NCBI GenBank assembly: GCA_031256515.1 | Contig: JAIRQL010000018.1 | Coordinates: forward strand, 1 to 51,977 | Source: Alphaproteobacteria bacterium | GTDB taxonomy: Bacteria; Pseudomonadota; Alphaproteobacteria; WRAU01; Hepatincolaceae | Direction of reading: 5' to 3' | Length of the DNA stretch: 51,977 nt | Shown here: in pieces, positions 37,488 through 46,501 of the stretch | How positions within the stretch are numbered: position 1 is the first letter of the stretch | Layout of the letters: each line of letters starts with the position of its first letter | The notes under the pieces: model-generated | What the model saw: only the letters and a program-made list of their open reading frames with translations | Told to the model about the DNA's origin: nothing | Databases searched by the model: none | Translations under genes and position numbers: made by a program

Positions 37488-38867
37488 ATGCTATATCTTT
37501 TTAATACTTTATCTAAAACTAAAGAGTTATTTAAACCTATAGATCCACAACATATAAAAATGTATGTATGTGGTCCTACGGTTTATGATTATATCCATAT
37601 TGGTAATGCTCGTCCTGTTGTAGTTTTTGATACTCTTTACAGATTATTAAAATATATCTATCCACAAGTTAGCTATGCTAGAAATATTACCGATGTGGAC
37701 GATAAAATTATCAGCCGAGCTATTGCTAATAAAGAAGATATAAATTCTTTAACCCAAAGAACTACTCTTGCTTTCCATGAGGATATTAAAAAAATTAATG
37801 CTCTCACCCCTACTTTTGAACCAAAGGCTACCGATTACATAGAAAAAATGATTGTTATGATAGAGCAACTTATTAACAAAGGTTATGCTTATGTTGCTGA
37901 TAATCATGTTTATTTTGATGTAAAATCTTATCCGTTATATGGGAAATTAAGCGGAATGTCTTTTGATGAAATGCTCTTAGGAGTAAGAATTGAGGTTGCT
38001 GATAGTAAAAAAAATCCTAGTGATTTTGTTCTTTGGAAGCCTTCTAAAAAAGACGAGAACTGTGGTTGGAATTCTCCTTGGGGTTATGGAAGGGTAGGCT
38101 GGCATATTGAATGCTCGGCAATGGCAAAAGACCTACTTGGCGAACATTTTGATATTCATGGCGGTGGTAAAGATTTAATTTTCCCACATCATGAAAATGA
38201 AATTGCTCAAAGTGTTTGTTGCTCTACTAATACACAAAATGCCAATTCTTTTATTGCTAACTACTGGGTACATAATGATTTTATTGTAGTAGACGGACAA
38301 AAAATGTCTAAAAGTTTAGGAAATTTTACAACCTTACATGAGGTTTTAAAAAAACATCATGGTGAGGTAGTACGATTAACCCTACTTAAAACTCATTACA
38401 GAAGCCCGTTAGATTTTTCGCAAGAATCCTTACATGATTCTACAGAGACCCTTAATAAATTTTACGATTTCCTGCAAAATACAAAAGATACTCCAATCTC
38501 TGAAGAAAATCCTGATAATGAATTTTTAACGGCTTTAAGTGATGATTTAAACACTCATTTAGCAATTAGTATTCTTTATAAATTACTTAATGAAGCAAAG
38601 AATAATCTTAACTCTAAAACTAAATCGCAATTTGTGGTTTCTGCCAATATGTTAGGGTTATTGTATGAAGATCCACAAACTTGGTTTAACTTAAAATCTT
38701 TACATTTAGAGATTACAGAACAAGAAATTCAACAGCTTATAGAAGAGCGAAATCTACACAAAAAAAATAAGAATTTCCAAGAAGCCGATAAAATTAGAGA
38801 TTATCTAAATACAAAAGGCATTATTATAGAAGATTCTCCTAATAAAACCACTTGGAAAGTTAAATAA
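37488..38867 (+). CDS. cysS: Cysteine-tRNA ligase
   Basis: 459 residues, the normal length. GPTVYDYIHIGNARPVV carries the first zinc cysteine context and HIGH motif. GWHIECSAMAKDLLGE and GGGKDLIFPHHENEIAQS carry further zinc ligands, and KMSKSLGNF is the KMSKS motif. It charges tRNA-Cys. It abuts the next gene without a gap. Confidence 0.98.
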   Translation: MLYLFNTLSKTKELFKPIDPQHIKMYVCGPTVYDYIHIGNARPVVVFDTLYRLLKYIYPQVSYARNITDVDDKIISRAIANKEDINSLTQRTTLAFHEDIKKINALTPTFEPKATDYIEKMIVMIEQLINKGYAYVADNHVYFDVKSYPLYGKLSGMSFDEMLLGVRIEVADSKKNPSDFVLWKPSKKDENCGWNSPWGYGRVGWHIECSAMAKDLLGEHFDIHGGGKDLIFPHHENEIAQSVCCSTNTQNANSFIANYWVHNDFIVVDGQKMSKSLGNFTTLHEVLKKHHGEVVRLTLLKTHYRSPLDFSQESLHDSTETLNKFYDFLQNTKDTPISEENPDNEFLTALSDDLNTHLAISILYKLLNEAKNNLNSKTKSQFVVSANMLGLLYEDPQTWFNLKSLHLEITEQEIQQLIEERNLHKKNKNFQEADKIRDYLNTKGIIIEDSPNKTTWKVK

Positions 38868-39308
38868 ATGAGTATTAATAAGTTCTGGCTCTATACACCA
38901 TTAGAAAAAATGACAAATTCACAGTGGGAATCTCTTTGTGATGGTTGTGGTAAATGTTGCTTAGAAAAAATTGAGGATATAGATACTGGAGAAGTTTATA
39001 CTACTCAAATATCTTGCCGTTTGCTTGACCCTAATACTTGCAAGTGTGTATCTTACGAAACTCGCTTTAAATATATGTCAGATTGTATAAAAATTACTCC
39101 TAAAAAAGTTTACGAAATTAAATGGCTACCAAAAACCTGTGCTTATCGTTTAGTTAAAGAAAAAAAAGACCTTCCTAATTGGCATCCTTTAATTACTGGA
39201 AACAAAAACTCTACAATCACCAGTGGTAATTCTGCTAAAGAATTTGTAATTCATCCATCAGAAAAACAGGGTGATATTATAGACTATATAATAGATGTAG
39301 ATATTTAA
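38868..39308 (+). CDS. UPF0260 (YcgN-like) cysteine-cluster protein
   Basis: 146 residues. WESLCDGCGKCCLEKIED at the start and further cysteines (ISCRLLD, NTCKCVSY, SDCIKI, KTCAYRL) match the YcgN/UPF0260 family, a subgroup of YkgJ-type proteins thought to bind zinc or an Fe-S cluster. Biochemical role unknown. It sits inside the NAD/aminoacyl-tRNA operon with no intergenic gap on either side. Confidence 0.9.
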   Translation: MSINKFWLYTPLEKMTNSQWESLCDGCGKCCLEKIEDIDTGEVYTTQISCRLLDPNTCKCVSYETRFKYMSDCIKITPKKVYEIKWLPKTCAYRLVKEKKDLPNWHPLITGNKNSTITSGNSAKEFVIHPSEKQGDIIDYIIDVDI

Positions 39309-40025
39309 ATGTATAATGTTTTTGATATTGCCGTAAATAATAACCTTTACATAGTAAAAGTTATTAAACGGAAAAATGCTAAAAGGATTACATTAAGAGT
39401 TAATTTAAAAACTAAGCAGCCAACAGTTTCAATTCCTTATAAAACTACTTATACAGAGGCAATTACTTTTTTTCAAAATAATCATGCTTGGGTAGAAAAT
39501 CAGCTAGAAAAAATTTCATCAAATAAAAATCAACCTTATTATTTTACAAATCTATCCGAAATTCCTATTTATGGTGAAACTTATAAAATAGTAAAAACAG
39601 TTGCTAAAAAAAATAATATTGCCATAAATAAAGAAACTAAGGAAATCTACCTAAAGTTTAAAGATTTTACAAATGAGGCTTTAATTGAAAAAACCTTTAT
39701 AAAATTTTTAAAACAAATTGCCACTCTTTATTTTTATAAGCTATCACTTAGTAAAGCTCAACAAATTCATACTACCTTTAGTAAAGTTAGTGTTTCTGAT
39801 ACCACATCTAAATGGGGAAGTTGTTCTTTAAAAAAAAACTTGCAGTATAATTACCGATTAATAATGTCTCCTAATTTTGTAATAGATTATGTGGTTTCTC
39901 ATGAGGTAGCTCACTTGCTAGAATTTAATCATAAAGAAAATTTTTGGAATCTTTTAAACCAATTAACTCCTTATAAAAAAGCAGCAGAACTATGGCTTAA
40001 AAATTATGGCAAAAGTTTATATTAA
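39309..40025 (+). CDS. YgjP-like (DUF45) metallopeptidase
   Basis: 238 residues. The zinc site SHEVAHLLEFNHKENFW (HExxH-type with downstream His) near residue 199 and SDTTSKWGSCSLKKNLQYNYRLIM before it identify the YgjP/M48-related family. The N-terminal half is the family's beta-rich region (KRITLRVNLKTKQPTVSIP). Function in the cell is not established. It is the last gene of the plus-strand operon. Confidence 0.9.
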   Translation: MYNVFDIAVNNNLYIVKVIKRKNAKRITLRVNLKTKQPTVSIPYKTTYTEAITFFQNNHAWVENQLEKISSNKNQPYYFTNLSEIPIYGETYKIVKTVAKKNNIAINKETKEIYLKFKDFTNEALIEKTFIKFLKQIATLYFYKLSLSKAQQIHTTFSKVSVSDTTSKWGSCSLKKNLQYNYRLIMSPNFVIDYVVSHEVAHLLEFNHKENFWNLLNQLTPYKKAAELWLKNYGKSLY

Positions 40026-40034
40026 TTTTTAGGG

Positions 40035-40063
40035 TTGTATTAGTAAAAATTTTGTGCTAATAT
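40035..40063 (+). promoter_or_regulatory. Probable hugZ promoter
   Basis: TTGTAT (40035-40040) and TAATAT (40058-40063) are spaced by 17 bases. The boxes are weak, but their spacing is ideal, and the IscR-like palindrome begins within the -10 box. Confidence 0.45.
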
Positions 40064-40084
40064 CCTACTAATTTAGTCGGATAT
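40060..40084 (+). promoter_or_regulatory. IscR type-1-like operator upstream of hugZ
   Basis: A 25-bp dyad, ATATCCTACTAA then TTTAGTCGGATAT halves (overlapping at the centre), matches 22 of 25 positions of the published IscR type-1 consensus (ATA..YYGACT....AGTCRR..TAT). Mismatches are T for S, T for G, and A for S. The dyad extends to TAATATCC/GGATATTA (40058-40086). It overlaps the -10 box and lies about 20 bases before the hugZ ATG, placed to repress. The regulator gene is not in the window. Confidence 0.65.
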
Positions 40085-40102
40085 TAATCAAGGAGAAAAG
40101 TT

Positions 40103-40870
40103 ATGGACTTTGCAATTAAACATATGAATGAAGAGCACCAAGATGCTAATTTAACTATAGCAAAATATTTCGGCAAGTTAGATAATGCTAAAGTTGCAAT
40201 TATCATTAAAATTGAACCAAAAACTTTACACCTTTTAATTGATAATGAAACTACTATTGCTGTCCCTTTTTTAAATGAGGTTAATGAAAGCAATATTAAA
40301 GAAGAAATCATTAATTTATTAAAAACTGCAAAAGCAAATATGGCTGAAGAAATTGTATCGCATGAGAATTTACCAGAGGAAATTTCACAACATATAAATA
40401 AATTTAAAAGTGTAATTTTAGCTACAGCTAATAAAGAAAATCATCCTTGTGCTAGTTATGCTCCTTTTATTAATTTTAAAGGAAAAAATTATATTTATGT
40501 AAGCCAAGTTGCCGAGCATTATCAGAATCTAATTGATAATCCTAAAATAGAAACTTTATTTTTAGAAGATGAAAGTAGTTCTAAAATTATTACCGCTAGA
40601 AAAAGAGTTAAATTTAAATCTATCGCTAAAAAACAAAATAGAAATATAGCTGACTTTGAAACTATTATGGATAAAATGCAAGAAAAGCATGGTAATACTG
40701 TAAAAATGACTAGAAAAATGACAGATTTCTCTCTTTTTGAAATAGAATTTCTTGAAGGAAGATATGTTAAAGGTTTCGGACAAGCCTACACAGTTATACC
40801 AAGTAATGATTCCTTTAAAGTTGTAGCTATTAGCTTTGATACTGGCATGCCTCATGCTATAAATAATTAA
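40103..40870 (+). CDS. hugZ: HugZ-type haem oxygenase/utilisation protein
   Basis: 255 residues. An N-terminal DUF2470-like domain (HMNEEHQDANLTIAKYFG) is followed by a PNPOx-type split barrel (SYAPFINFKGKNYIYVSQVAEHYQNL, FLEDESSSKIITARKRVKF) and a C-terminal GRYVKGFGQAY segment. This order and wording are those of Helicobacter HugZ/Campylobacter ChuZ, which degrade haem for iron. The final GMPHAINN keeps a histidine (H251) at the place of the HugZ haem ligand His245. AAGGAG lies before the ATG, after a probable IscR-like operator. Haem use is inferred from family. Confidence 0.9.
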   Translation: MDFAIKHMNEEHQDANLTIAKYFGKLDNAKVAIIIKIEPKTLHLLIDNETTIAVPFLNEVNESNIKEEIINLLKTAKANMAEEIVSHENLPEEISQHINKFKSVILATANKENHPCASYAPFINFKGKNYIYVSQVAEHYQNLIDNPKIETLFLEDESSSKIITARKRVKFKSIAKKQNRNIADFETIMDKMQEKHGNTVKMTRKMTDFSLFEIEFLEGRYVKGFGQAYTVIPSNDSFKVVAISFDTGMPHAINN

Positions 40871-40908
40871 ATTTTATTAGCTTGGTTTATCAAATAAAAA
40901 TGACTATT

Positions 40909-40955
40909 TCCTCAAGATTATCTACTTATAGTAGGTAATTTTGAGGATGTTTTTT
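40909..40955 (+). terminator. Rho-independent terminator after hugZ
   Basis: TCCTCAAGATTATCTAC (40909-40925) pairs with GTAGGTAATTTTGAGGA (40931-40947), a 17-bp stem with two G-U wobbles, followed by TGTTTTTT. Confidence 0.8.
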
Positions 40956-40967
40956 AATATTACTATA

Positions 40968-41855
40968 TTAATCACTTAATGATCTTCTATTAGCTAATTT
41001 AGAAGAGAAACTTTTTTTACTGGTAGTAGTTGCTGAACTCTTTTCTTTTACTTCATTGTCTGTAAGACCGCGATATTCAGCTCTTGTAGGTTTTTTAGTT
41101 TCAGATATTCTTTTATACTTTTTTGTATTAGAACTAGTAGATACAGGGCTATTTTCATTTTCTCTAGTTTTTACTCTATCTTCTAAGGTAGTACGTTTCT
41201 CCTCTTTTGTAGTTCTTTTATCTTTAGAATCCCCTCCGTAAGACCTAACTTTTTTTCTTATTGTTTTATTATCAGAATCTAAAGAAGAATTATTACTAGT
41301 TTGTTGCGAACCTTTTGTATAGTATCTTTTCTTTTTATCAAGAGTAGTAGATCTTTCAGTTTGCGACCTTCTAACGTAAGTTGTTTCTAGTAAACTATTA
41401 GCTCTAAATTTTCTATGCTCTAAATAGCTTTTATCTATGCCCTCAGATACTTTATTATTAGAGGTCCAATCATATGAGATAATTTTTGATCTTTTTTGTC
41501 TTGCCTTTGGAAGTGGCATATCTTCGTTAGATTTTCTTTCTATAAAAGTTTCAAAATCATCGTCGGCATTAATTGTAGATGATAAATTTTTTATATCTTC
41601 TAGTTTATTTTTAGTAATATTTCTAATTTCGGATATATATACATCTGTAAGTTTTTCATGTGAGGTATCTTTTTTTTCTATATCCTCATAAACCTCATTA
41701 TCACTTTCATAATACCTTTTATAAACAAAATCTTTTTGCAGTTCCGGGATTTTTTCACTTGTTTCTTTTACAAACAAAGATCTTAAATACTTAACAGAAA
41801 AACTTCCAATTTCTTTTTTAGGCTTCTGTGCTTCTTTTTGTTCTTCTTTTGCCAT
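40968..41855 (-). CDS. Hypothetical protein, charged and disordered
   Basis: 295 residues, no family recognised. Lys/Glu/Arg/Ser/Thr-rich, with no hydrophobic core, signal peptide or membrane segment; most of it should be disordered. A short conserved-looking start (FSVKYLRSLFVKE) precedes the charged body and it ends RRSLSD. It lies between the hugZ and ackA terminators, so it is probably transcribed alone. A structural or RNA-binding role is possible but unsupported. Confidence 0.55.
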   Translation of the reverse strand: MAKEEQKEAQKPKKEIGSFSVKYLRSLFVKETSEKIPELQKDFVYKRYYESDNEVYEDIEKKDTSHEKLTDVYISEIRNITKNKLEDIKNLSSTINADDDFETFIERKSNEDMPLPKARQKRSKIISYDWTSNNKVSEGIDKSYLEHRKFRANSLLETTYVRRSQTERSTTLDKKKRYYTKGSQQTSNNSSLDSDNKTIRKKVRSYGGDSKDKRTTKEEKRTTLEDRVKTRENENSPVSTSSNTKKYKRISETKKPTRAEYRGLTDNEVKEKSSATTTSKKSFSSKLANRRSLSD

Positions 41856-41888
41856 AAAAACTACAAGTTGTTTAATTGTCTCTAGGTT

Positions 41889-41933
41889 AAAAGAATCATA
41901 ACCTAATTTACAAAACTAGATTATGATTCTTTT
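41889..41933 (-). terminator. Terminator after ackA
   Basis: AAAAGAATCATAA (41889-41901) and TTATGATTCTTTT (41921-41933) form a 13-bp stem just beyond the ackA stop. On the minus strand it ends in TTTT; on the plus strand a run of eight T follows, so it may work both ways. Confidence 0.65.
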
Positions 41934-41952
41934 TTTTTAAATTAAACTAAAT

Positions 41953-43128
41953 TTATATTAATTTAGCTACTTGTTTAGCTATCATTAGTTCTTCATTAGT
42001 TGGTAAAACTAGCATTTTCACCTTTGAAGAAGATTTAGTAATAACCTCAGCCTTAGATTTATTAGCTGCATCATCAAGCTCAACTCCTAAATAAGCAAAA
42101 GCATTAGCAACAGCTTTTCTTGCTCCCACAGAGTTCTCACCAACACCTGCTGTAAATACTAAAGCATCTACACCACCCATTACGGCAATCATAGAACCAA
42201 TAGATTTAATTAAATTATAATTATAAACATCTAATGCTTCTTTAGCTGCTGGTTCACTTGAAGTTTCTAACACATAAAAATCACTGCTAATACCACTTAA
42301 ACCTAAAACTCCACTTTTGTAATAAAGCATATCGGTTAATTCTTTTACACTATAACCTTTATGATTCATTAAATGTAATAAAATACCTGGATCTATATCA
42401 CCAGTTCTTGAACCCATAACTAAACCTTCTAGCGGAGTAAAACCCATAGTTGTGGTAAAACTTTTACCTTCTACTAAAGCACATAAAGAAGCTCCAGCCC
42501 CTAAATGGCAAACTACTACTTTACCTTTATAAAGTTCTGGATATTTTTCACTTAATGCTTCAGAAATATACTGATAAGAAATACCATGAAAACCATAACG
42601 AACAATTTTATCTTTTTCGCTTAATTCTTTTGGTATTGCATAAGTTTTTGTATATTTTGGATTAGTAGCATGAAAAGAAGTATCAAAACAAGCCACTTGT
42701 TTAATATTTGGAAACTTAGATTGTAATACTTCCATTGGTCTAATATTATGTGGCAAATGGATAGGGCTTAAATGCTCTATTGATTTTAAATAAGCAATAA
42801 CATCGTTATTAACTACAGTTGGAGCAATATATTTATCAGCTCCATGTACAATTCTATGTCCTGCTGAAATAATTGTAATATCTGCATAAATTGTAGTTAA
42901 AGTAGATATAAGATGTACTAAAACATCATCTCTACTTAATTTATTATCTAAGATTTCTTCTTTAACAACCGAACCATCTGCAGTTTTTTTTACAACCATT
43001 TTAACTTTTTCTGTGCCAATACCAGTAATTTGACCATAAGAAAATTCTTGTAAATTGTTTTTTTCAAATAATTTAAATTTAATACTAGAAGATCCAGCAT
43101 TAATTATAATCATAGATTCTTTACTCAT
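41953..43128 (-). CDS. ackA: Acetate kinase
   Basis: 391 residues, the normal length. It converts acetyl phosphate and ADP to acetate and ATP. NAGSSSIKFKLF at the N-terminus, VKKGHRIVHGAD-like SAGHRIVHGAD, CFDTSFHATNP, RYGFHGISYQYI, HLGAGASLCAL, MGSRTGDIDP and FTAGVGENS are the ASKHA-family motifs. It follows pta by 12 bases; the pair gives acetyl-CoA to acetate with ATP gain. Confidence 0.98.
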   Translation of the reverse strand: MSKESMIIINAGSSSIKFKLFEKNNLQEFSYGQITGIGTEKVKMVVKKTADGSVVKEEILDNKLSRDDVLVHLISTLTTIYADITIISAGHRIVHGADKYIAPTVVNNDVIAYLKSIEHLSPIHLPHNIRPMEVLQSKFPNIKQVACFDTSFHATNPKYTKTYAIPKELSEKDKIVRYGFHGISYQYISEALSEKYPELYKGKVVVCHLGAGASLCALVEGKSFTTTMGFTPLEGLVMGSRTGDIDPGILLHLMNHKGYSVKELTDMLYYKSGVLGLSGISSDFYVLETSSEPAAKEALDVYNYNLIKSIGSMIAVMGGVDALVFTAGVGENSVGARKAVANAFAYLGVELDDAANKSKAEVITKSSSKVKMLVLPTNEELMIAKQVAKLI

Positions 43129-43140
43129 ATATATCTCCTA

Positions 43141-44031
43141 TTATATTGATAAGCAAGCAAGAGCTGCCGACATGGTTCTAGCCTTAGCATCATCAGCACG
43201 GCTTGTAATAATTATTGGAACTTTTGCTCCTAAAACAATTCCAGCAACTTCAGCATTTGCCATATAAACTAATGATTTAAATAAAACATTTCCTACTTCT
43301 AAATTTGGCACTAAAATTAAATCTACATCACCAGATACATCAGATTTAATCCCTTTAATTTCAGCAGCTTTTTTAGAAATAATATTATCAAAAGCAAATG
43401 GACCCTCAATAATACATTTTTCTTTTAAATTAGGATTATTAGCTAACTCAGCAGCTTCTACTGATCCTAATATTTTTGGATTCACATTTTCAACTGCAGA
43501 AAGTCCACCAACTTTAGGTTTAGCTATACCAATATTATTAATTAATTTAACCGCATTTAAGATTATTTTTTCTTTTTGCTCTAGACTAGGAGTAATATTA
43601 ATTGCAGGGTCAGTAATGAATAGTAATTTATGGTATGTAGGTACAGAGAACACAAAAACACTACTAATTTGCGAATCAGTTCTTAAACCAGTTTCTCTTT
43701 TTACTACTGCTCCCATTAAATGATCGGTATGAACTTTACCTTTCATTAAAGATTGCACTCTTCCCTCACGAGCAGCATCTACTGCAGCTTGAATAGTAGT
43801 AGCTTCGCTTTCACAATCTACAATTTCGCAACCAGAAATATCAAAAGAATATTTTTTTGCTGTTGCTTCTATTTCTTTTTTACTACCAAATAGTACAGGA
43901 GTTATTAATCCCTTTTTCATTGCATCTAAAGGACCACCTAAAGATACTTCATCTACAGGATTAACTACTGCAACTTTTATTTTGCCTTTTTGCTTAGCTT
44001 TTTGTAGTAATTCTTGAAAATTAACGGCCAT
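43141..44031 (-). CDS. Phosphate acetyl/butyryltransferase
   Basis: 296 residues: the PTA/PTB catalytic domain alone, without the MaoC or DRTGG domains of longer forms. Motifs include MKGKVHTDHLMGAVVKRETGLR, FITDPAINITPSLEQK, VGGLSAVENVNPK, IEGPFAFDN and the SGDVDLILVPNLEVGN stretch near residue 225. It transfers acetyl (or butyryl) from CoA to phosphate. Pairing with acetate kinase favours acetyl-CoA as substrate. Confidence 0.93.
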   Translation of the reverse strand: MAVNFQELLQKAKQKGKIKVAVVNPVDEVSLGGPLDAMKKGLITPVLFGSKKEIEATAKKYSFDISGCEIVDCESEATTIQAAVDAAREGRVQSLMKGKVHTDHLMGAVVKRETGLRTDSQISSVFVFSVPTYHKLLFITDPAINITPSLEQKEKIILNAVKLINNIGIAKPKVGGLSAVENVNPKILGSVEAAELANNPNLKEKCIIEGPFAFDNIISKKAAEIKGIKSDVSGDVDLILVPNLEVGNVLFKSLVYMANAEVAGIVLGAKVPIIITSRADDAKARTMSAALACLSI

Positions 44032-44075
44032 GATTTTCCCTTGTGTTATTTATTATATGGAGAGTATAAAGCTAT

Positions 44076-45236
44076 TTAGTGTGTTTTTCTATAATTTTTT
44101 AAGATATTTTCTCTAACCTGATCAAATTTTTGTCTTAATTTATCAAATAAAAATGTTTCTTTAATAAATTCGTGCTGTTTTTGCGATAAACTATTAATAG
44201 CTTCTTCCCTTGATGAAAAATATTCTAATTTTTCTAAAATTGATTTACTAGAAACCTCAGTAAGAATACTTTCTTTAAAAGGGTTTATCTCAGGATATCC
44301 ACCACTAGTTGAAGAAACTATTAAACATTTTGCCATCCCTGCCTCTAAAGCAACCATTGGGATTCCTTCTTGATGTTTTTTCGGAATCGTTGGAAACACT
44401 GCAATTTTAGATTTTTTTAATTCCTCAAAGGCTTTACTATTACTTTGATTCTTATAAATAAGGATTCTCCCCTCTTTAATTAAAGAATCCACAGATTCGT
44501 CTTTTATGACCTCGTTTAGATAATCAATCTCTTTCTGCTGTTCTAGTGAGCCAACGATAACTCCTTTCCAATCTTTATTTTTTAATAAAAACTGACTAAC
44601 TCCCTTGATATATTCTTTAATTCCCTTCCTTTTTGTAGCTCTACCTAAAAATATTATTTGATTCTCTTTTTTAGTATCAAATATAATATCTTCCTTAATA
44701 TGTTTATAAGAATTGTGAACCACATAAGTTTTATTTTTATAAAAAGGATAATATCTTAAGAATCTTTTTTGAAAGTAGTGTGAAACAAAAATAAAAGCCG
44801 AGATTCTTCTTATTTTAAAGAATCGCTTTACATTTTTAATCACAGAAGATTTTATAAGATTTAAATGACAAATTAATGCCACAGGAATATTACCAATGCT
44901 TTTAGCAATATCTGAGGCTAAATCTAAATCTAGCTCTACTTCAATTAAATCGGGGTTAATTTCTTTAATTTTACTAATTACAAGATTAAGATAATCTTCA
45001 TATTTAACTAAACTATTAATATTATTAGATAGATCTGTATCTTTATTTAAAGATTCTTTAAATATATCTCCTACATAAATAATATTTTCATTCTTTACAG
45101 GATTTGCAGTATTACTAGAAATAATTTTAATATCAAAAGAAGAATAGCTTATATAAGGCATTGAAGCTGAAACAATAGAAGCATTCTGAGAAATATGCAA
45201 AGGATAATTATGCGGATAAACTTTTATTATTTTCAT
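44076..45236 (-). CDS. GT4-like glycosyltransferase
   Basis: 386 residues. The C-terminal GT-B half has IIFLGRATKRKGIKEYIKG, WKGVIVGSLEQQKEI, and the donor-site PTIPKKHQEGIPMVALEAGMAKCLIVSSTSGG with the E-x7-E-type arrangement of family GT4. The N-terminus is GT-B acceptor-like (ALICHLNL, FVSHYF..). It probably adds a sugar to LPS core or another cell-surface glycan. It is alone on its strand, next to pta. Confidence 0.88.
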   Translation of the reverse strand: MKIIKVYPHNYPLHISQNASIVSASMPYISYSSFDIKIISSNTANPVKNENIIYVGDIFKESLNKDTDLSNNINSLVKYEDYLNLVISKIKEINPDLIEVELDLDLASDIAKSIGNIPVALICHLNLIKSSVIKNVKRFFKIRRISAFIFVSHYFQKRFLRYYPFYKNKTYVVHNSYKHIKEDIIFDTKKENQIIFLGRATKRKGIKEYIKGVSQFLLKNKDWKGVIVGSLEQQKEIDYLNEVIKDESVDSLIKEGRILIYKNQSNSKAFEELKKSKIAVFPTIPKKHQEGIPMVALEAGMAKCLIVSSTSGGYPEINPFKESILTEVSSKSILEKLEYFSSREEAINSLSQKQHEFIKETFLFDKLRQKFDQVRENILKNYRKTH

Positions 45237-45330
45237 TAATATAAAATTGGTGATTTTATTATTCCAATATCATTAATTATAATATATAATCAATAGTGTT
45301 AAAAGAATTAAATAAATTTTTAGAGAATAA

Positions 45331-46431
45331 ATGGATTACTTAGTCATTATATTTTTATCACTATTAACACCTTTTTCGCTTTCACTTTCAGATATTGATT
45401 ATAATACAGGGTTTGGAGTAAAAATAAGCGATAGTACTAGTGATAGTATTATTTCTAATAGAATATCTGCTAAGCCTATAAAAACTGGCACAAGAAGCGA
45501 TAACGAAGTAGTAAGTGCTGAACATTATGGTCCTTATGGGATACTTTATGATTTAAGTATTGAGTATCAAGTATATCCTTTTGTTCACAAAGATAGTTAT
45601 CTGCAAAATTTTTGGATTGCTCCAAAATTTAGTTATGAACCACTAAGAGATTCTGCCTTAGTGCTTATAAAGCCATCTACATCTAATCGTACAAAAGCTA
45701 TTTCTATTATGTTTAACCAACATCCTTCTTTTGGTTTTAATATTGGGTATGATGCTTATCACTTTGATAAAGGTGGCGAAATCTTATCTCCTTATTTTGG
45801 TATGCAATTTATGAGAGTTGGATATGAAGGTGAATCTAACTTTGATATGCAAGAATTATTTGATAGTAGCATTCAATATAATTTAGGTTTAAATTATAAA
45901 ATGGATGAAAACTGGGCAGCAAATATTGAAATGTCTACAACTTTCGTTGATATTAGGGCTTCTGAGGGTTTAGATCAAGATATGACTTTAAAAATTACTA
46001 GAGTAAAATTCGGAGTAATTTATTATCTTGCAAATAGTATTGATAAGCAAAAAGAAAATAAAGATAATACTTATATTGGTATTTTGAAATCTATTGACCC
46101 TAACTTTAAAAATAGAGTTAAAGAAAAAAGAAGATTAGAAGAAGAAGCTAAAAAAGAAAAAGATCGTGCTGCAAAAGAAGCTAAAGAGGCTGAAAAAGCA
46201 AATGCTAGAGCTGAACAAGAGGCTAAAGAACAAGCTGAACAACTTGCAGAGCAAGCAGCTAAAGAGGCTGAAAGAGCTGTAAAAGAAGCCGAGAGAGAAT
46301 CTCAAGGAGGCAATAATAATGCTTCTCCTGCTCGCCAACAAGCAGATCAACCTAAACCTACTAGAAGTAGACTACAAGGAAGAGAAACTTCTAACGAACA
46401 GCCTAGAAGAAGATTTTTGGGTGTGTTTTAG
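45331..46431 (+). CDS. Outer-membrane beta-barrel-like protein with a charged coiled-coil tail
   Basis: 366 residues. A signal peptide (about 1-20, hydrophobic LVIIFLSLLTPFSLSLS) precedes alternating-pattern beta strands (about 60-245: GILYDLSIEYQVYP, FGFNIGYDAYHF, WAANIEMSTTFVDI, LKITRVKFGVIYYL), as in small barrel proteins. From about 265 to 325 a heptad-like Ala/Glu/Lys helix (EEEAKKEKDRAAKEAKEAEK) follows, then a Gln/Pro/Arg-rich linker ending RRRFLGVF. A helical tail after the last strand is unusual. Family not recognised; the barrel call is from strand pattern only. A terminator follows at 46459. Confidence 0.6.
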   Translation: MDYLVIIFLSLLTPFSLSLSDIDYNTGFGVKISDSTSDSIISNRISAKPIKTGTRSDNEVVSAEHYGPYGILYDLSIEYQVYPFVHKDSYLQNFWIAPKFSYEPLRDSALVLIKPSTSNRTKAISIMFNQHPSFGFNIGYDAYHFDKGGEILSPYFGMQFMRVGYEGESNFDMQELFDSSIQYNLGLNYKMDENWAANIEMSTTFVDIRASEGLDQDMTLKITRVKFGVIYYLANSIDKQKENKDNTYIGILKSIDPNFKNRVKEKRRLEEEAKKEKDRAAKEAKEAEKANARAEQEAKEQAEQLAEQAAKEAERAVKEAERESQGGNNNASPARQQADQPKPTRSRLQGRETSNEQPRRRFLGVF

Positions 46432-46458
46432 TAATCAAGTTTGATTTCTATTAAAGAG

Positions 46459-46501
46459 AAGGATTAGAAAGTTTTTTATAAAACGATCTAATCCTTTTTT
46501 A
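46459..46501 (+). terminator. Rho-independent terminator after the barrel gene
   Basis: AAGGATTAGA (46459-46468) and TCTAATCCTT (46487-46496) form a ten-bp stem followed by TTTT, 28 bases after the stop codon. Confidence 0.8.

Noticed and set aside
46135-46350. Minus-strand Phe/Ser-rich ORF opposite the coiled-coil tail
   Set aside because: Its composition is simply the complement of the Glu/Lys/Ala-rich helix.
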